Shown here: positions 18,763-28,010 of the stretch, piece after piece
Position numbering within the stretch: the first letter of the stretch is position 1
Layout: each line of letters opens with the position of its first letter
NCBI GenBank assembly: GCA_022702935.2
Contig: JAKIML020000019.1
Span: 1 to 62,880 of the forward strand
Direction: 5' to 3'
DNA from: Bacillota bacterium
Lineage (GTDB): Bacteria > Bacillota > Clostridia > DSM-8532
DNA: 62,880 nucleotides
Translations under genes and position numbers: made by a program
The notes under the pieces: generated by a model
The model's input: only the letters and a program-made list of their open reading frames with translations
Told to the model about the DNA's origin: nothing
Database searches by the model: none

Positions 18763-18984
18763 TTGAGTTATTTATTTCATACATCTTTAGCCTATATTGA
18801 TCCTTCAGTAACTACTTATGCTGTTCAGGCTATTGCGGGAATTGTCATTACGTTGGGAGCTGTAGTTGGTATAGTATGGCGGAAGGCTAGTAAAAAGGCT
18901 AAGCAGGTTTTAAACATCCAGGACAACAGTGTTAAGGAAGTAGAAGAGGATGTTAAAGAGATAGTTTCTGATGAAAATGCGTAA
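18763..18984 (+). CDS. Small membrane protein, function unknown
   Basis: A 73-aa protein beginning with TTG, supported by GGTGGAG 5 bp upstream. It has a short N-terminus with a YIDPS motif, one hydrophobic helix (about residues 21-42), then basic KASKKAK and an acidic coiled tail. Small YIDP-type membrane proteins of this layout often sit near surface polysaccharide and phosphotransferase genes. I know no defined function. A TTGACA at 18685-18690 lies in the 116-bp gap before it, but its -10 is poor. It ends 3 bp before the stop of the convergent gene. Confidence 0.6.
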   Translation: MSYLFHTSLAYIDPSVTTYAVQAIAGIVITLGAVVGIVWRKASKKAKQVLNIQDNSVKEVEEDVKEIVSDENA

Positions 18985-18987
18985 GGA

Positions 18988-19761
18988 TTAATGCTTTTTT
19001 CGCAATCCCCACTTCAAAAAATACCATGCGGCGGACTTTACATTTATCCACATAAGCTTCAACTTCTTGTGCTGCTCTCTCTGCCAATCATGCACGACGT
19101 AGTTGTACGGATAAAAGATAGTCTTGGATATTTGGTTGACTCTCCGGGTGATATCAGCATCCTCAAGGTATAGGAAAATGTGTTCATCGAATCCATTAAG
19201 ACGCTTGAATATATCGGTTCTAAAGAACATAAAACAGCCGGTTGCATATTCCACTAAAAAGGGTTTATCGTAACCGGTTTCTTTCATGGTGAAATAATCC
19301 TGACGCTTTTTGAAGTAATTTGGCAAAGCAAGCCGGATAAACAGGTCGGTAATGGTTGGGTTCCGCTTGCAAAGGTATTGGATCCTCCCGTCAGGATGCT
19401 TGACAAGGGGCGTTAGAAGGCCAATATCTGTATGTTCTTCCATATATGTATACATATCGGATATAGCATCATTAACGATGGTGATATCTGGATTTACGAC
19501 GAGATGATACTCAGAATCGAGCATCTCTATAACTGTATTATGCGCGGCTCCGAATCCAATGTTCTTTTTATTCTGTAATAACGTAATATTTCCCCTACAA
19601 CTCAGGACTTCTTTGACCGTATTATCGGTGGAGTTGTTATCAATAACATAAAGTGCATAGTTAAACAGGTTTTCAATATGGCTAACGATGCTTTCAACAG
19701 TACGCCTTATAATATTTTCATTGTTGTACGTAACGATTGCAATAGAAATCTTCTTCTTCAC
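18988..19761 (-). CDS. Glycosyltransferase family 2 (rhamnosyltransferase-like), opposite strand
   Basis: The only minus-strand gene in the glycan loci. GT-A signatures are SIAIVTYNNENI, IDNNSTDNT and VVNPDITI. The segments GCFMFFRTDIFKRLNGFDEHIFLYLEDADITRR and VVHDW are characteristic of rhamnosyltransferase-like family 2 members. GTG at 19761 is chosen because GAGGG is well spaced before it. The frame is open to an ATG at 19926 that would add a hydrophobic stretch but has no ribosome binding site. It is convergent with the small membrane protein and divergent from the next gene, leaving about 180 bp for promoters. Confidence 0.85.
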   Translation of the reverse strand: MKKKISIAIVTYNNENIIRRTVESIVSHIENLFNYALYVIDNNSTDNTVKEVLSCRGNITLLQNKKNIGFGAAHNTVIEMLDSEYHLVVNPDITIVNDAISDMYTYMEEHTDIGLLTPLVKHPDGRIQYLCKRNPTITDLFIRLALPNYFKKRQDYFTMKETGYDKPFLVEYATGCFMFFRTDIFKRLNGFDEHIFLYLEDADITRRVNQISKTIFYPYNYVVHDWQREQHKKLKLMWINVKSAAWYFLKWGLRKKH

Positions 19762-19944
19762 ACTAAATCCCTCAAAAGGTTTTTTTATCAGTTTATCATA
19801 TATATGAAATGATATTAAGAGTTTATAGGTACCATATATATACAATGTGCCACAAATTACACGGAGAATAATATTGCCTTTTGCTCCTCTATCGTTTATG
19901 CTTATAAATTGCAAAATAAATGACATCTGTTTGGCGGCATCGAT

Positions 19945-21342
19945 ATGAGAGTACTTTTAAAGATTTTTTCTATTTTGTTTACTGTGGAGTTGATATTGGG
20001 GTTCAATGGGAAACTGCTGATGGTGGGGAGTCTATCCATCCGTTATTTGCTATATACTGTAGTGTTAACAATTTTATTGGCAGTTATTGCCGATCTTACG
20101 ATTAAAGGGAGTATAAGCCTTAACCCCAAAAGTCATAATTCAATACTTAGCCTATACGATGGTCTGGATTTAGCTTTGGCAGCTTTTCTCTTACTAAACT
20201 TGGTTTGGGTGTTTATTGTACCATGTCTATCTGGTGTTGGAATAAAGCTAGCTATTAAAGAGGTTGCATCCTTAAGTATACTGGTGTTGTATTTTCCTAT
20301 AGTTATTTTAATTAAAACAGATTATATAAAATGGGAAAAGGCACTTACTCTTATAAAAATTTGTGCTGTACTAGTATCAATCCTTCATATTGTATTGTAT
20401 TTTGGGGAAAGAATTGTTGGGGATGCCTCGTTCCAGTTAGGCTTCTTTGGGCTTATCGAAAGGTTAACTCTTGGTCATTCACATCGGCCGCTTGTCATGA
20501 TGCCGAAAAACTATATCCGCATTATTTATCCTGCGGCTATATATTTTGTTATACTGTTTTATTTTACGCTGAAGAGTGAGTTATCTGTCAAAGACATGAT
20601 TTTTTATGTCATTGCGCTATTAGCTTCGTTTACTCCTTTGACCAAATCCCTATGGTTTGGCATAGGTGGAGCGATGCTCTTTTACGTGGTTATGTGCTTG
20701 GTAGAGCAAAGAAAACATGAACCTATGTATGGAAAACATAGGCTGGGAATTCTTATCGTAATTACACTGGTCAGCACACTTGCATTTAACTATCTATTTT
20801 TTGATAATTACATTTTTATTCGAGTAATCAACTCATTTGAAGTGGCATCCGAGTGTCCTGATTATGATGGCGATACTACTGTATTGGATGAAAGTGGAAG
20901 TTTGGATAGGTTTAATGATGAGCTGGAGGGCACTAAAAGATCCAACTACACCCGCATTGAGCAGATTGAAGTACTGATTGAGAAATGGAAAGAGAGACCT
21001 TTGTTTGGATTTGGTTATGGGAGTTATGTCGAAGAACGTCCGGGTGTTGAGGCAACCCCATACTCCTATGAAATGTTTTTACCAGCACTTCTGATGAAGA
21101 TTGGCATAGTTGGTTTATTGGTCTGGCTTTCTTTTGTTACTTACCTATTTTGCTATACCTATAAAAAGAACAGTAAACACAGAAAACACGGCTATGCAGT
21201 TATGTTCATTATTATTGCCCTAGGCCTGAGCACACAGTTCAATCCATACCTTATTAATGCGTGCGGTATGGGAACTTTATTGTTTGCATTGCTGGAATTG
21301 AAGGCCGGAACGTCTACGTTACCGGGATCTCAATGCCATTAA
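19945..21342 (+). CDS. O-antigen ligase/polymerase (Wzy)-like membrane protein
   Basis: A polytopic protein of 465 aa with about ten or more hydrophobic segments. The C-terminal third contains a large outward loop ending in KERPLFGFGYGSY, the landmark of the O-antigen ligase/Wzy family (a W-x3-P-x3-G-x-G pattern). It would polymerise or transfer lipid-linked glycan outside the membrane. The ribosome binding site is weak. It is divergent from the preceding glycosyltransferase and is followed by a priming sugar transferase. Confidence 0.78.
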   Translation: MRVLLKIFSILFTVELILGFNGKLLMVGSLSIRYLLYTVVLTILLAVIADLTIKGSISLNPKSHNSILSLYDGLDLALAAFLLLNLVWVFIVPCLSGVGIKLAIKEVASLSILVLYFPIVILIKTDYIKWEKALTLIKICAVLVSILHIVLYFGERIVGDASFQLGFFGLIERLTLGHSHRPLVMMPKNYIRIIYPAAIYFVILFYFTLKSELSVKDMIFYVIALLASFTPLTKSLWFGIGGAMLFYVVMCLVEQRKHEPMYGKHRLGILIVITLVSTLAFNYLFFDNYIFIRVINSFEVASECPDYDGDTTVLDESGSLDRFNDELEGTKRSNYTRIEQIEVLIEKWKERPLFGFGYGSYVEERPGVEATPYSYEMFLPALLMKIGIVGLLVWLSFVTYLFCYTYKKNSKHRKHGYAVMFIIIALGLSTQFNPYLINACGMGTLLFALLELKAGTSTLPGSQCH

Positions 21343-21421
21343 GTTCAGTTGACTTTAAGGTATTTAACTCCTACAATGAAAGTAACTGAGTAAACAAGAT
21401 CCGTCTGTAGGATGTGCTATA

Positions 21422-22825
21422 ATGTCTAAGGTTATAAGAAAGATGAAAAAATTATATAAGCTATACATATTAATCATAGATCTGGTTCTTATTTTCGCAT
21501 CCTATGTACTGGTATTCTATGTGCGATATAAGAGTTTACCAGCTTTTAACTTCACACCATTTTTGAACGCCTCACCGTTCATACTCATTGCATCAGTTAT
21601 TTATATTGACTTGTATAAGATACTGTCCTTCTTCCGAAAGACTATTTATGATGTCTTAAAGTCTATTGCATTAATGGTGTCCCTGCTTGGTATAACAACT
21701 GTCTCCGTCACATACATGCTGCAAGGCTTCTCCTTTCCAAGACTTATACTGATTATCACACCGGTTGTTCAGTTTATATTACTTGGAACCTTCCATATCA
21801 TACTGCTTATGGTGAAGCATCGGATTGCTGGTGAAAAGACAATCATGATCATATGCGCAGACAGAAATGAAAGTAGTGAACTTGAAAAGAAGATAGAAAG
21901 CTTTATGAAGAATGAAAGAGTCGCCAAAAAGCTACTACTAGACATGTCCCAGGAGAAGATTATTCTCAGGCGTCTGAAGGATATGGACGAAGTCTATTTA
22001 AGTGCGGATATCCCCCCCGAATTCAAGGCAAGAATTATTAGGGAATGCATGGGGGGAAAACAGGTTATCTATGTGGTTCCGCATTTGTTCGAGATCTCTC
22101 TGATTAATGCAAAGGTTGTACATTTGGAGGATACCCCTGCCTTTATGGTAGATACCCTTGGCCTTACATCTGAACAAGCCTTTGTAAAGCGCATGTTTGA
22201 TATTATTGTGTCATTTGTTGGACTGGTGCTATTAAGTCCGCTGATGCTTATAACCACAGTTTTGATAAAACTGACTTCCAGAGGACCGGCTTTTTATAAA
22301 CAGGAAAGAATAACAAAAGGGAATATACGTTTTTATGTTATTAAGTTCAGAACCATGAAGCAGAATGCCGAGGATATTACTGGACCCGTACTATCTCAAG
22401 TTAATGATCCCAGGGTTACCCCATTAGGACGGATTTTGAGAAGAACTCGTATTGATGAGCTTCCTCAACTTATTAATGTCTTAAAGGGAGATATGAGCCT
22501 GGTTGGACCAAGACCGGAACGACCATTCTTTGTAGAACAGTTCATTCATGATCTTCCGGAATATGAGCATCGTTTTGCAGTTAAGGCCGGTATAACAGGG
22601 TATGCCCAGATTGCTGGTAATTATGGTACATCAGCTGAGGACAAGCTCAGATATGACCTGATGTACATAAGGCATTACTCATTGCTGCTTGATATTAAGC
22701 TTATTTTTAGAACCATCGGCGTACTATTTACTCCAGGGAGCGCGTATATAAAAGATCCTGAGGATTCTCAAAAGGATAGGGTGGACCACCAAACGGCAAA
22801 GACTGCAAAGAATCAGGTGATTTAG
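21422..22825 (+). CDS. Polyprenyl-phosphate hexose-1-phosphate transferase (WsaP/WbaP type)
   Basis: Starts glycan assembly by moving a sugar-1-phosphate from a nucleotide sugar to undecaprenyl phosphate. At 467 aa it is the long form: about four N-terminal membrane helices, a soluble Rossmann-like middle, one more helix near 270, and the catalytic bacterial sugar transferase domain. The last contains KQERITKGNIRFYVIKFRTM, RIDELPQLINVLKGDMSLVGPRPERP and the YAQIAGNYG segment. The short form at 37018 primes the second locus, so the window has two independent primers. Confidence 0.9.
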   Translation: MSKVIRKMKKLYKLYILIIDLVLIFASYVLVFYVRYKSLPAFNFTPFLNASPFILIASVIYIDLYKILSFFRKTIYDVLKSIALMVSLLGITTVSVTYMLQGFSFPRLILIITPVVQFILLGTFHIILLMVKHRIAGEKTIMIICADRNESSELEKKIESFMKNERVAKKLLLDMSQEKIILRRLKDMDEVYLSADIPPEFKARIIRECMGGKQVIYVVPHLFEISLINAKVVHLEDTPAFMVDTLGLTSEQAFVKRMFDIIVSFVGLVLLSPLMLITTVLIKLTSRGPAFYKQERITKGNIRFYVIKFRTMKQNAEDITGPVLSQVNDPRVTPLGRILRRTRIDELPQLINVLKGDMSLVGPRPERPFFVEQFIHDLPEYEHRFAVKAGITGYAQIAGNYGTSAEDKLRYDLMYIRHYSLLLDIKLIFRTIGVLFTPGSAYIKDPEDSQKDRVDHQTAKTAKNQVI

Positions 22826-22887
22826 TACCATAACGTCTGAGCTTGATATACCTTTACATCCTGAGATAGTTATGTTAAGATAACAAA

Positions 22888-22909
22888 TGCCGTAAAAACT
22901 TATGCGGCA
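22888..22909 (+). promoter_or_regulatory. Hairpin in the rpsF leader
   Basis: TGCCGTAA and TTATGCGGCA can pair around AAAC, with a two-base bulge, about 60 nt before rpsF. Ribosomal S6 operons often carry a leader hairpin bound by the S6:S18 complex; whether this one is such a site cannot be decided by eye. A weak upstream promoter (TTGATA at 22843, GATAGT at 22865) is possible. Confidence 0.3.
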
Positions 22910-22966
22910 AATCCTTGCTCTGCACAATGTTGCAGGGCCATTAGTCCAAAAGGAGGTGACATGGTC

Positions 22967-23251
22967 ATGAACAAGTATGAAACCGTCTACATCATTTCTC
23001 CCACTCTTGATGAAGAGCAGGTTAAAGCCATTGTTGAGAAATTCAGCAATCTGGTTTCCGCCAACGGCGAACTTGAAAAGGTTGAGGAATGGGGTAAGAA
23101 GAAGCTTGCTTACGAAGTCCAAGACCAGAAGGAAGGGTACTACGTACTGTTGAACTTCTCGGCAAATCCGGATTTCCCCGCTGAGCTTGAGAGAAATTTC
23201 AAGATCACTGAGGGTATCCTCAAGTACATGGTTATTAGAAAGGATGCATAA
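22967..23251 (+). CDS. rpsF: Ribosomal protein S6
   Basis: Small-subunit ribosomal protein that binds 16S rRNA with S18. The sequence MNKYETVYIISPTLDEEQ, the WGKKKLAYEV segment and 94 aa are typical. ATG at 22967 is chosen because AAAGGAGGTGA lies 8 bp before it; ATG at 22961 in the same frame almost touches that site. It is followed 50 bp later by ssb, the usual bacterial order. Confidence 0.96.
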   Translation: MNKYETVYIISPTLDEEQVKAIVEKFSNLVSANGELEKVEEWGKKKLAYEVQDQKEGYYVLLNFSANPDFPAELERNFKITEGILKYMVIRKDA

Positions 23252-23301
23252 CTTTTCTAGCCAGTCTTACGGAAACCTATTAAGTATTAGGTGGTGTTTT
23301 G

Positions 23302-23751
23302 ATGAACAAGGTCATTTTGTTGGGGAGGCTTGTTGCTGACCCGGAAACGCGATATACCCAGAACAACATCCCCATGACCCGCTTTAAGCTAGCTGTCAAC
23401 CGCCCTGGTAAGCCGCAAGAAGGTCAGCCAACCGCCGACTTCTTTAATCTTACAGCCTGGAGAGCAACTGCAGAGTTTGTAGGCAAATACTTCAGAAAAG
23501 GGCAGCAGGTTTTGGTCGAAGGTTATCTTCGTAATAATTCCTGGACCGATCAGCAGGGAAACAAGCGTTATGCTGATGAAATCCATGTTGAGCAGGTTTA
23601 TTTTGCAGACAGTAAGCGGGAGGCCGGTTCACCTAATACATTAGGAGGGCCCATGCCCCAGGTTTCTGCGCCATCGTTCCCGGCTGAAAAGCCTGAGAAC
23701 GGAGATGGGTTCTACGCCCTCAATGAGGATGACGAGGACCTTCCATTCTGA
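23302..23751 (+). CDS. ssb: Single-stranded DNA-binding protein
   Basis: Binds single-stranded DNA in replication and repair. The OB fold opens with MNKVILLGRLVADPETRYT and includes FFNLTAWRATAEFVGKYF and VEGYLRNNSW. A flexible Pro/Gly linker leads to the acidic partner-binding tail ending DDEDLPF. It is 149 aa with ATG at 23302, behind a GGTGG site. In most Bacillota rpsR follows ssb; here a terminator follows instead. Confidence 0.96.
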   Translation: MNKVILLGRLVADPETRYTQNNIPMTRFKLAVNRPGKPQEGQPTADFFNLTAWRATAEFVGKYFRKGQQVLVEGYLRNNSWTDQQGNKRYADEIHVEQVYFADSKREAGSPNTLGGPMPQVSAPSFPAEKPENGDGFYALNEDDEDLPF

Positions 23752-23782
23752 TTCATTATCCGTCATACATTACACGCAATTT

Positions 23783-23819
23783 AAGCCTTCTTGCCTATGG
23801 GTTAGAAGGTTTCTTTTTT
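23783..23819 (+). terminator. Terminator of rpsF-ssb
   Basis: A 9-bp stem (AAGCCTTCT at 23783-23791 with AGAAGGTTT at 23804-23812, one G-T pair) and a 12-nt loop run into TTTCTTTTTT. It lies 32 bp after the ssb stop and closes the two-gene operon before dusB. Confidence 0.8.
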
Positions 23820-23875
23820 ACCTATAATGAAGATACGCAGTTAAAGGCAAGCGATGGCATTCAGGGGGTGATCTT

Positions 23876-24835
23876 TTGACAATCGGCAATCTTGAGCTTA
23901 AGGGCAATATTTTTCTGGCACCCATGGCCGGCGTTACAGATCTTCCTTTCAGGCTTCTATGCAAGGAGCAGGGGGCTTCGCTGGTCTATACCGAAATGGT
24001 AAGCGCAAAGGCGCTTCATTATAATGATAAAGAGACATGTGGATTGCTTGAAACACATCCTGATGAGAGACCTGTGGCTGTGCAGATTTTTGGCAGTGAG
24101 CCTGAAATCATGGCTGAGGCCGCCGAAAAACTATCGCATAGAGAAGAGTTTGCCTTAATAGATATTAATATGGGTTGTCCTGCCCCTAAGATCGTTAAGA
24201 ATTTTGAGGGCTCGGCTCTGATGCGGAATCCGGAGCTGGTAAGAAAAATTGTCCGGGAGGTGGTAAGGGCTTCCAAAAAACCCGTAACCGTGAAGATCCG
24301 AAAGGGGTGGACTGAATCAGAGGTGAATGCTGTTAAGATTGCCCTTATCTGCGAGGAGGAGGGAGCAATGGCGGTGACGGTGCATGGACGCACCCGGGAG
24401 CAGTTCTATTCGGGAAATACTGACTTAAATGTAATCAAGGAGGTCAAAGAAAGTTTGACCATACCGGTTATAGGCAATGGTGATATCAGAAGCCCTGAGG
24501 ATGCGGAGAGGATGGTGCAATTCACCGGCTGCGACGGGGTCATGGTAGGCAGGGGGGCCCAGGGAAATCCATGGATTTTTAAACGGATTAATGAATATTA
24601 TAGTCATGGCCGTTACGATAAAAGTATAGATAAAATTCAGCTATTAGAAACAATCCTCAGACACTATGCGTTGATGGAGGAATACAAGGGAGAGAGGATG
24701 GCGTTGCTGGAAATGAGAAAGCATGTGGGCTGGTATCTTCATGGCCTTCCGGGCAGTGCCCATATCAGGGCTCAGATTTTTAGAATTACTAATAAAGAAG
24801 AAGTGATTCAAACACTAAAAAATTATTTAAGCTAG
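23876..24835 (+). CDS. dusB: tRNA-dihydrouridine synthase
   Basis: Flavin enzyme reducing specific uridines of tRNA to dihydrouridine. The TIM-barrel sequence shows LAPMAGVTDLPFR at the FMN-binding start, VQIFGSEPE, INMGCPAPKI with the catalytic Cys, KIRKGW, VHGRTREQFYSG and GRGAQGNPW. The length of 319 aa suits DusB. TTG at 23876 is the start because AGGGGGTGAT sits just before it and the barrel begins at once. It stands alone between the ssb terminator and the S-layer gene. Confidence 0.94.
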   Translation: MTIGNLELKGNIFLAPMAGVTDLPFRLLCKEQGASLVYTEMVSAKALHYNDKETCGLLETHPDERPVAVQIFGSEPEIMAEAAEKLSHREEFALIDINMGCPAPKIVKNFEGSALMRNPELVRKIVREVVRASKKPVTVKIRKGWTESEVNAVKIALICEEEGAMAVTVHGRTREQFYSGNTDLNVIKEVKESLTIPVIGNGDIRSPEDAERMVQFTGCDGVMVGRGAQGNPWIFKRINEYYSHGRYDKSIDKIQLLETILRHYALMEEYKGERMALLEMRKHVGWYLHGLPGSAHIRAQIFRITNKEEVIQTLKNYLS

Positions 24836-24927
24836 ACGCTCAAAAACCCGATAATATTAAGGATTTGTAACAATGGCACCTATATTACTGGATAAGTTAC
24901 ATTTTGTTTACACCTATGTTGGTATTA

Positions 24928-24956
24928 TTGACCCTCTTATTTGGCGGTGATATAAT
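24928..24956 (+). promoter_or_regulatory. Strong promoter of the S-layer gene
   Basis: TTGACC at 24928-24933, 17 bp, then a perfect TATAAT at 24951-24956 preceded by TG (extended -10). This is among the strongest promoters in the window and leaves a leader of about 140 nt. It fits a very highly expressed surface protein. Confidence 0.82.
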
Positions 24957-25014
24957 CAAAAACGAATTCATGATGGGTCGGATCATCCCTATCCATCTGA
25001 ATCAATAAAGCAAA

Positions 25015-25079
25015 CAAAGCCGGATTACAATTAAGGAAGCAGGTGTAATCCGACTTTGAAATAGTAGTGACCTGCTTCC
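25015..25079 (+). promoter_or_regulatory. S-layer mRNA leader with H-type pseudoknot potential
   Basis: Stem 1 pairs CGGATTACA (25021-25029) with TGTAATCCG (25044-25052); with one mismatch it extends five more pairs through CAAAG and CTTTG. Stem 2 pairs GGAAGCAGG (25035-25043), inside the loop of stem 1, with CCTGCTTCC (25071-25079). Connecting loops are 5, 0 and about 12-18 nt, so the two stems could stack coaxially. The ribosome binding site GGGAGGA begins 11 nt after stem 2. Stabilisation of the mRNA or translational control is likely but unproven. Confidence 0.65.
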
Positions 25080-25104
25080 AAAAACAAAAGGGAGGATTTT
25101 CATC

Positions 25105-27990
25105 ATGAGAAACCTTAAGAAAATCGTAGCAGTTATCATGACCGTTGCACTCCTTGCATCGATGATGGTTCCTGCACTCGCCGCTGTCCAGAATGAAGAC
25201 AAGGCTCAGGCTCTCCAAGCTATTGGCCTCTTCAAGGGCAACGGTTCATCCTTTGATCTCGATCTGAAATTGATCAGAGAGCAAGGTATGGCTATTGTCG
25301 TTCGTGCATTAGGCGCTGAGAAAGATGCCCTTGCATTGAGCGAAGCAGAAATTGAAGCTCAGTTGGCTAAAGTTGCTGATGCTGACACGATCGCAACCTG
25401 GGCTAGACCCTATGCTGCCTACATGGTTAAGAACGACCTCACAAAGGGTATCGGCGGCGCACCTGCTGGTCAGATCAACTATGGTGCTCAGCTTGATCTC
25501 TATGCTGATGAGTTCGTTATCCTTCTTCTCCGTGCAATGGGTTATCCCAATGTAGAGAAGAACAATGTTTGGGACCTGGCTGTTGAAGCTAAGCTTCTCA
25601 CCGCTGGTCAGGCTGTTTCTCTGAAGTTCAACGGCACCATCATTCGTGATGACGTTGTTGGCGTTCTTTACAACGCTGTTAAGAGCGGTGTATGCGCTGA
25701 TGGCAATTCCTTGATTGGTAAGTTAATTGCTTCTGGTGCAGTTGATCAGGCTGTTGCCGCTGCTGTTGGCTTTGCAGAAGCTCCCAAGCCCGTTGCTCTT
25801 GCTATCGAGAGCGCAACTGCTCCTAACCTTCTCCAGGTTAAGGTTGTATTCAACAAGCCTGTAAACACTGATGACGCTAAGGATACTTCTAAGTATCAGG
25901 TATTTGATAAGGGCGACAGCAACAGTAGCAGAGCAATCAGTTCTGCTGCCATTGATGCGGATGGCAAGACTGTTACTCTTACTCTGGCTCCTACTACTCC
26001 TCTTACCAACAACACAACCGCTAAGGTTACTGTTGCTAAGGACTTCCGTGAAGCTGACGGCACAAAGATCCCCGAAGCAATTTCCTTCGATAAGATCGTT
26101 GTCGGCGACACCACCTTCCCTGTATTCGAAAGAGTTGAAGCTGTTGGTGCTAAGACCCTTCGTCTGTACTTCAGCGAACCTGTAACTTCTTCTGCTGTTG
26201 GTTCCGATGCATTCTCTATTAAGTCCGGCAGCTACACCTGGTTTGTTTCTTATGTGAAGTACAGCTACGACGGAAAGTATGCTGAAGTAACTGTTGGAAC
26301 AAATCTTCTTGATGGAAACATCGATGTAAAGGTTAACTCCGCTAAGGTATATGACTTCGCTGGTTTGATGGTATTTGAGAAGACAATCAACTTTGCTTAT
26401 GCTAAAGTTACTTCTGCTCCTCAGGTGACCATTGAACATGCTAAGTCCTATGAAGTAAAACTGAAGTTTGATCGTCCTGTATATGGTAACATTAAGGTAT
26501 CCTTCGGTGTTAAGGACTTCCCCAACTACACCGCTAACAAGCTGTTATTGGAAAGTGAAGCTACTGACACTGTAACCATTGACTTTACTGGTAAGAAACT
26601 TCCTGCTGGAACTGTTACCCTGTTTGTCTTCACTGATGACAACAATCCTATCAAGGATCTCTATGGTAATAAGTTTGAAGCTACATCCTTCACTGTAACC
26701 GTGAACGCTGATACCACACCTCCTGCAGTTGTTTCTACCGAAGTTAAGACTAACGTTTCCTTCAACATCAAGTTTGACGAGAAGCTGAACAGCGAAGTTG
26801 AAGCTGAGAAGATCTCCAACTACAGCCTCACAACTGCTGATGGCAAGCCTGTAGTATTTACACTGGATTACATTGATGCTGATAAGACACTCGTTGTTAA
26901 GCCTACCGGTGGATTCAAGGATAACACATCCTACATCTTCACCATTAAGTCCATTCAGGACGGCGAGGGTAACAAGAACACTTCTGAAATCGTTCTTACC
27001 TTCTCTGTAGGCGATGAAACAGCTCCTAGCATCAGCGAAGATGATTCCTTTGCAATCCTGGGCGACGGTAAGATTTATGTTTACTACTCAGAGGCAATGG
27101 TTGAGTCTGCAATGCTGAACAAGGTTAACTACATGGTTACCACCAATGGTTCCACCTACTTCAGCCTTGGTGACAAAGACACCATCTCTAAGATTAGCGA
27201 TAAGGCAATTCTCATCGATCTCGATAAGGATCTGACCGGTGCAAGCGATCTGAAGGTTAAGGTAAGTGTAGTTGTTACTGACCTTGCTGGTAAGAAGCTC
27301 AATGCATACGACTTAAGCTATGTATCTCCTAGAATTACAACTGAGCAGTTCTATATTAAGGAAGCTGAGTTGATTGCTAAGGATAAGGTCAAGATTATCT
27401 TCAACAAGGATGTTAATGTATTTGACTCCGCTGAAGTAGTTGTTAAGGCCGATAACACCACCACTATTGCTATCTCTGCTGTTGAGTCAATATCAGGCAA
27501 GGAAGTTGTTGTAAAACTCGCTTCCGAAATTGGATCTGATGCTAAGCTGAGTGGAAAGACCGTAACTGTTTCCGCAATCAGCGGTGCTAATAACACCAAG
27601 AGTCCTTATGGCACCAAGCTGCAGGTATCTGCTGCAACATTGACTGACAAGGTTGCTCCTTCTGTTGCTACCGTTAAGGTAGATGGTAATGACGTTGCTG
27701 ATGTAGTAATGAGTATCACCTCTACTGACGGTGTAGTGGCTAAGGGCGCTGAGGGTGACGTTGTGATTACCTTCAACGAGGATCTTGATGAATTTACAAT
27801 CTCCAAGATGACCTTCAGTGTTGGTGGTTATGACATACTCAGCATTGGTGAATCTAATGGTGTTGTAACAATTCATGTTAAGGCTAAGGATGATAACACT
27901 ATCGCTAAGCCTGTAGTTACACACGAAGTGGCTCTCAAGGACGCAGAAGGTAACGTTCTTACTGCTGGAACTTCTTGGGCCTGCCGCTAA
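25105..27990 (+). CDS. S-layer protein with SLH-like region and Ig-like repeats
   Basis: The secreted precursor has a signal peptide MRNLKKIVAVIMTVALLAS and probable cleavage after ALA near residue 27. Residues about 30-215 resemble degenerate SLH repeats (R-x-QG-x-x-IVVRALG, TWARPYAAYM, ADEFVILLLRAMGY, RDDVVGVLYNAV) that would bind the cell wall glycan. From about 225 on, roughly seven Ig-like domains follow, each marked by a strand such as VVFNKPV, LYFSEPV, KFDEKL, YYSEAM or IIFNKDV. Codon choice is strongly biased (GTT, GCT, AAG, AAC, CTT), unlike its neighbours, a sign of very high expression. It has its own promoter and terminator. It is probably the main carrier of glycans made nearby. 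Confidence 0.88.
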   Translation: MRNLKKIVAVIMTVALLASMMVPALAAVQNEDKAQALQAIGLFKGNGSSFDLDLKLIREQGMAIVVRALGAEKDALALSEAEIEAQLAKVADADTIATWARPYAAYMVKNDLTKGIGGAPAGQINYGAQLDLYADEFVILLLRAMGYPNVEKNNVWDLAVEAKLLTAGQAVSLKFNGTIIRDDVVGVLYNAVKSGVCADGNSLIGKLIASGAVDQAVAAAVGFAEAPKPVALAIESATAPNLLQVKVVFNKPVNTDDAKDTSKYQVFDKGDSNSSRAISSAAIDADGKTVTLTLAPTTPLTNNTTAKVTVAKDFREADGTKIPEAISFDKIVVGDTTFPVFERVEAVGAKTLRLYFSEPVTSSAVGSDAFSIKSGSYTWFVSYVKYSYDGKYAEVTVGTNLLDGNIDVKVNSAKVYDFAGLMVFEKTINFAYAKVTSAPQVTIEHAKSYEVKLKFDRPVYGNIKVSFGVKDFPNYTANKLLLESEATDTVTIDFTGKKLPAGTVTLFVFTDDNNPIKDLYGNKFEATSFTVTVNADTTPPAVVSTEVKTNVSFNIKFDEKLNSEVEAEKISNYSLTTADGKPVVFTLDYIDADKTLVVKPTGGFKDNTSYIFTIKSIQDGEGNKNTSEIVLTFSVGDETAPSISEDDSFAILGDGKIYVYYSEAMVESAMLNKVNYMVTTNGSTYFSLGDKDTISKISDKAILIDLDKDLTGASDLKVKVSVVVTDLAGKKLNAYDLSYVSPRITTEQFYIKEAELIAKDKVKIIFNKDVNVFDSAEVVVKADNTTTIAISAVESISGKEVVVKLASEIGSDAKLSGKTVTVSAISGANNTKSPYGTKLQVSAATLTDKVAPSVATVKVDGNDVADVVMSITSTDGVVAKGAEGDVVITFNEDLDEFTISKMTFSVGGYDILSIGESNGVVTIHVKAKDDNTIAKPVVTHEVALKDAEGNVLTAGTSWACR

Positions 27991-28010
27991 TAGCGACTAA
28001 ATTGCAAAGA

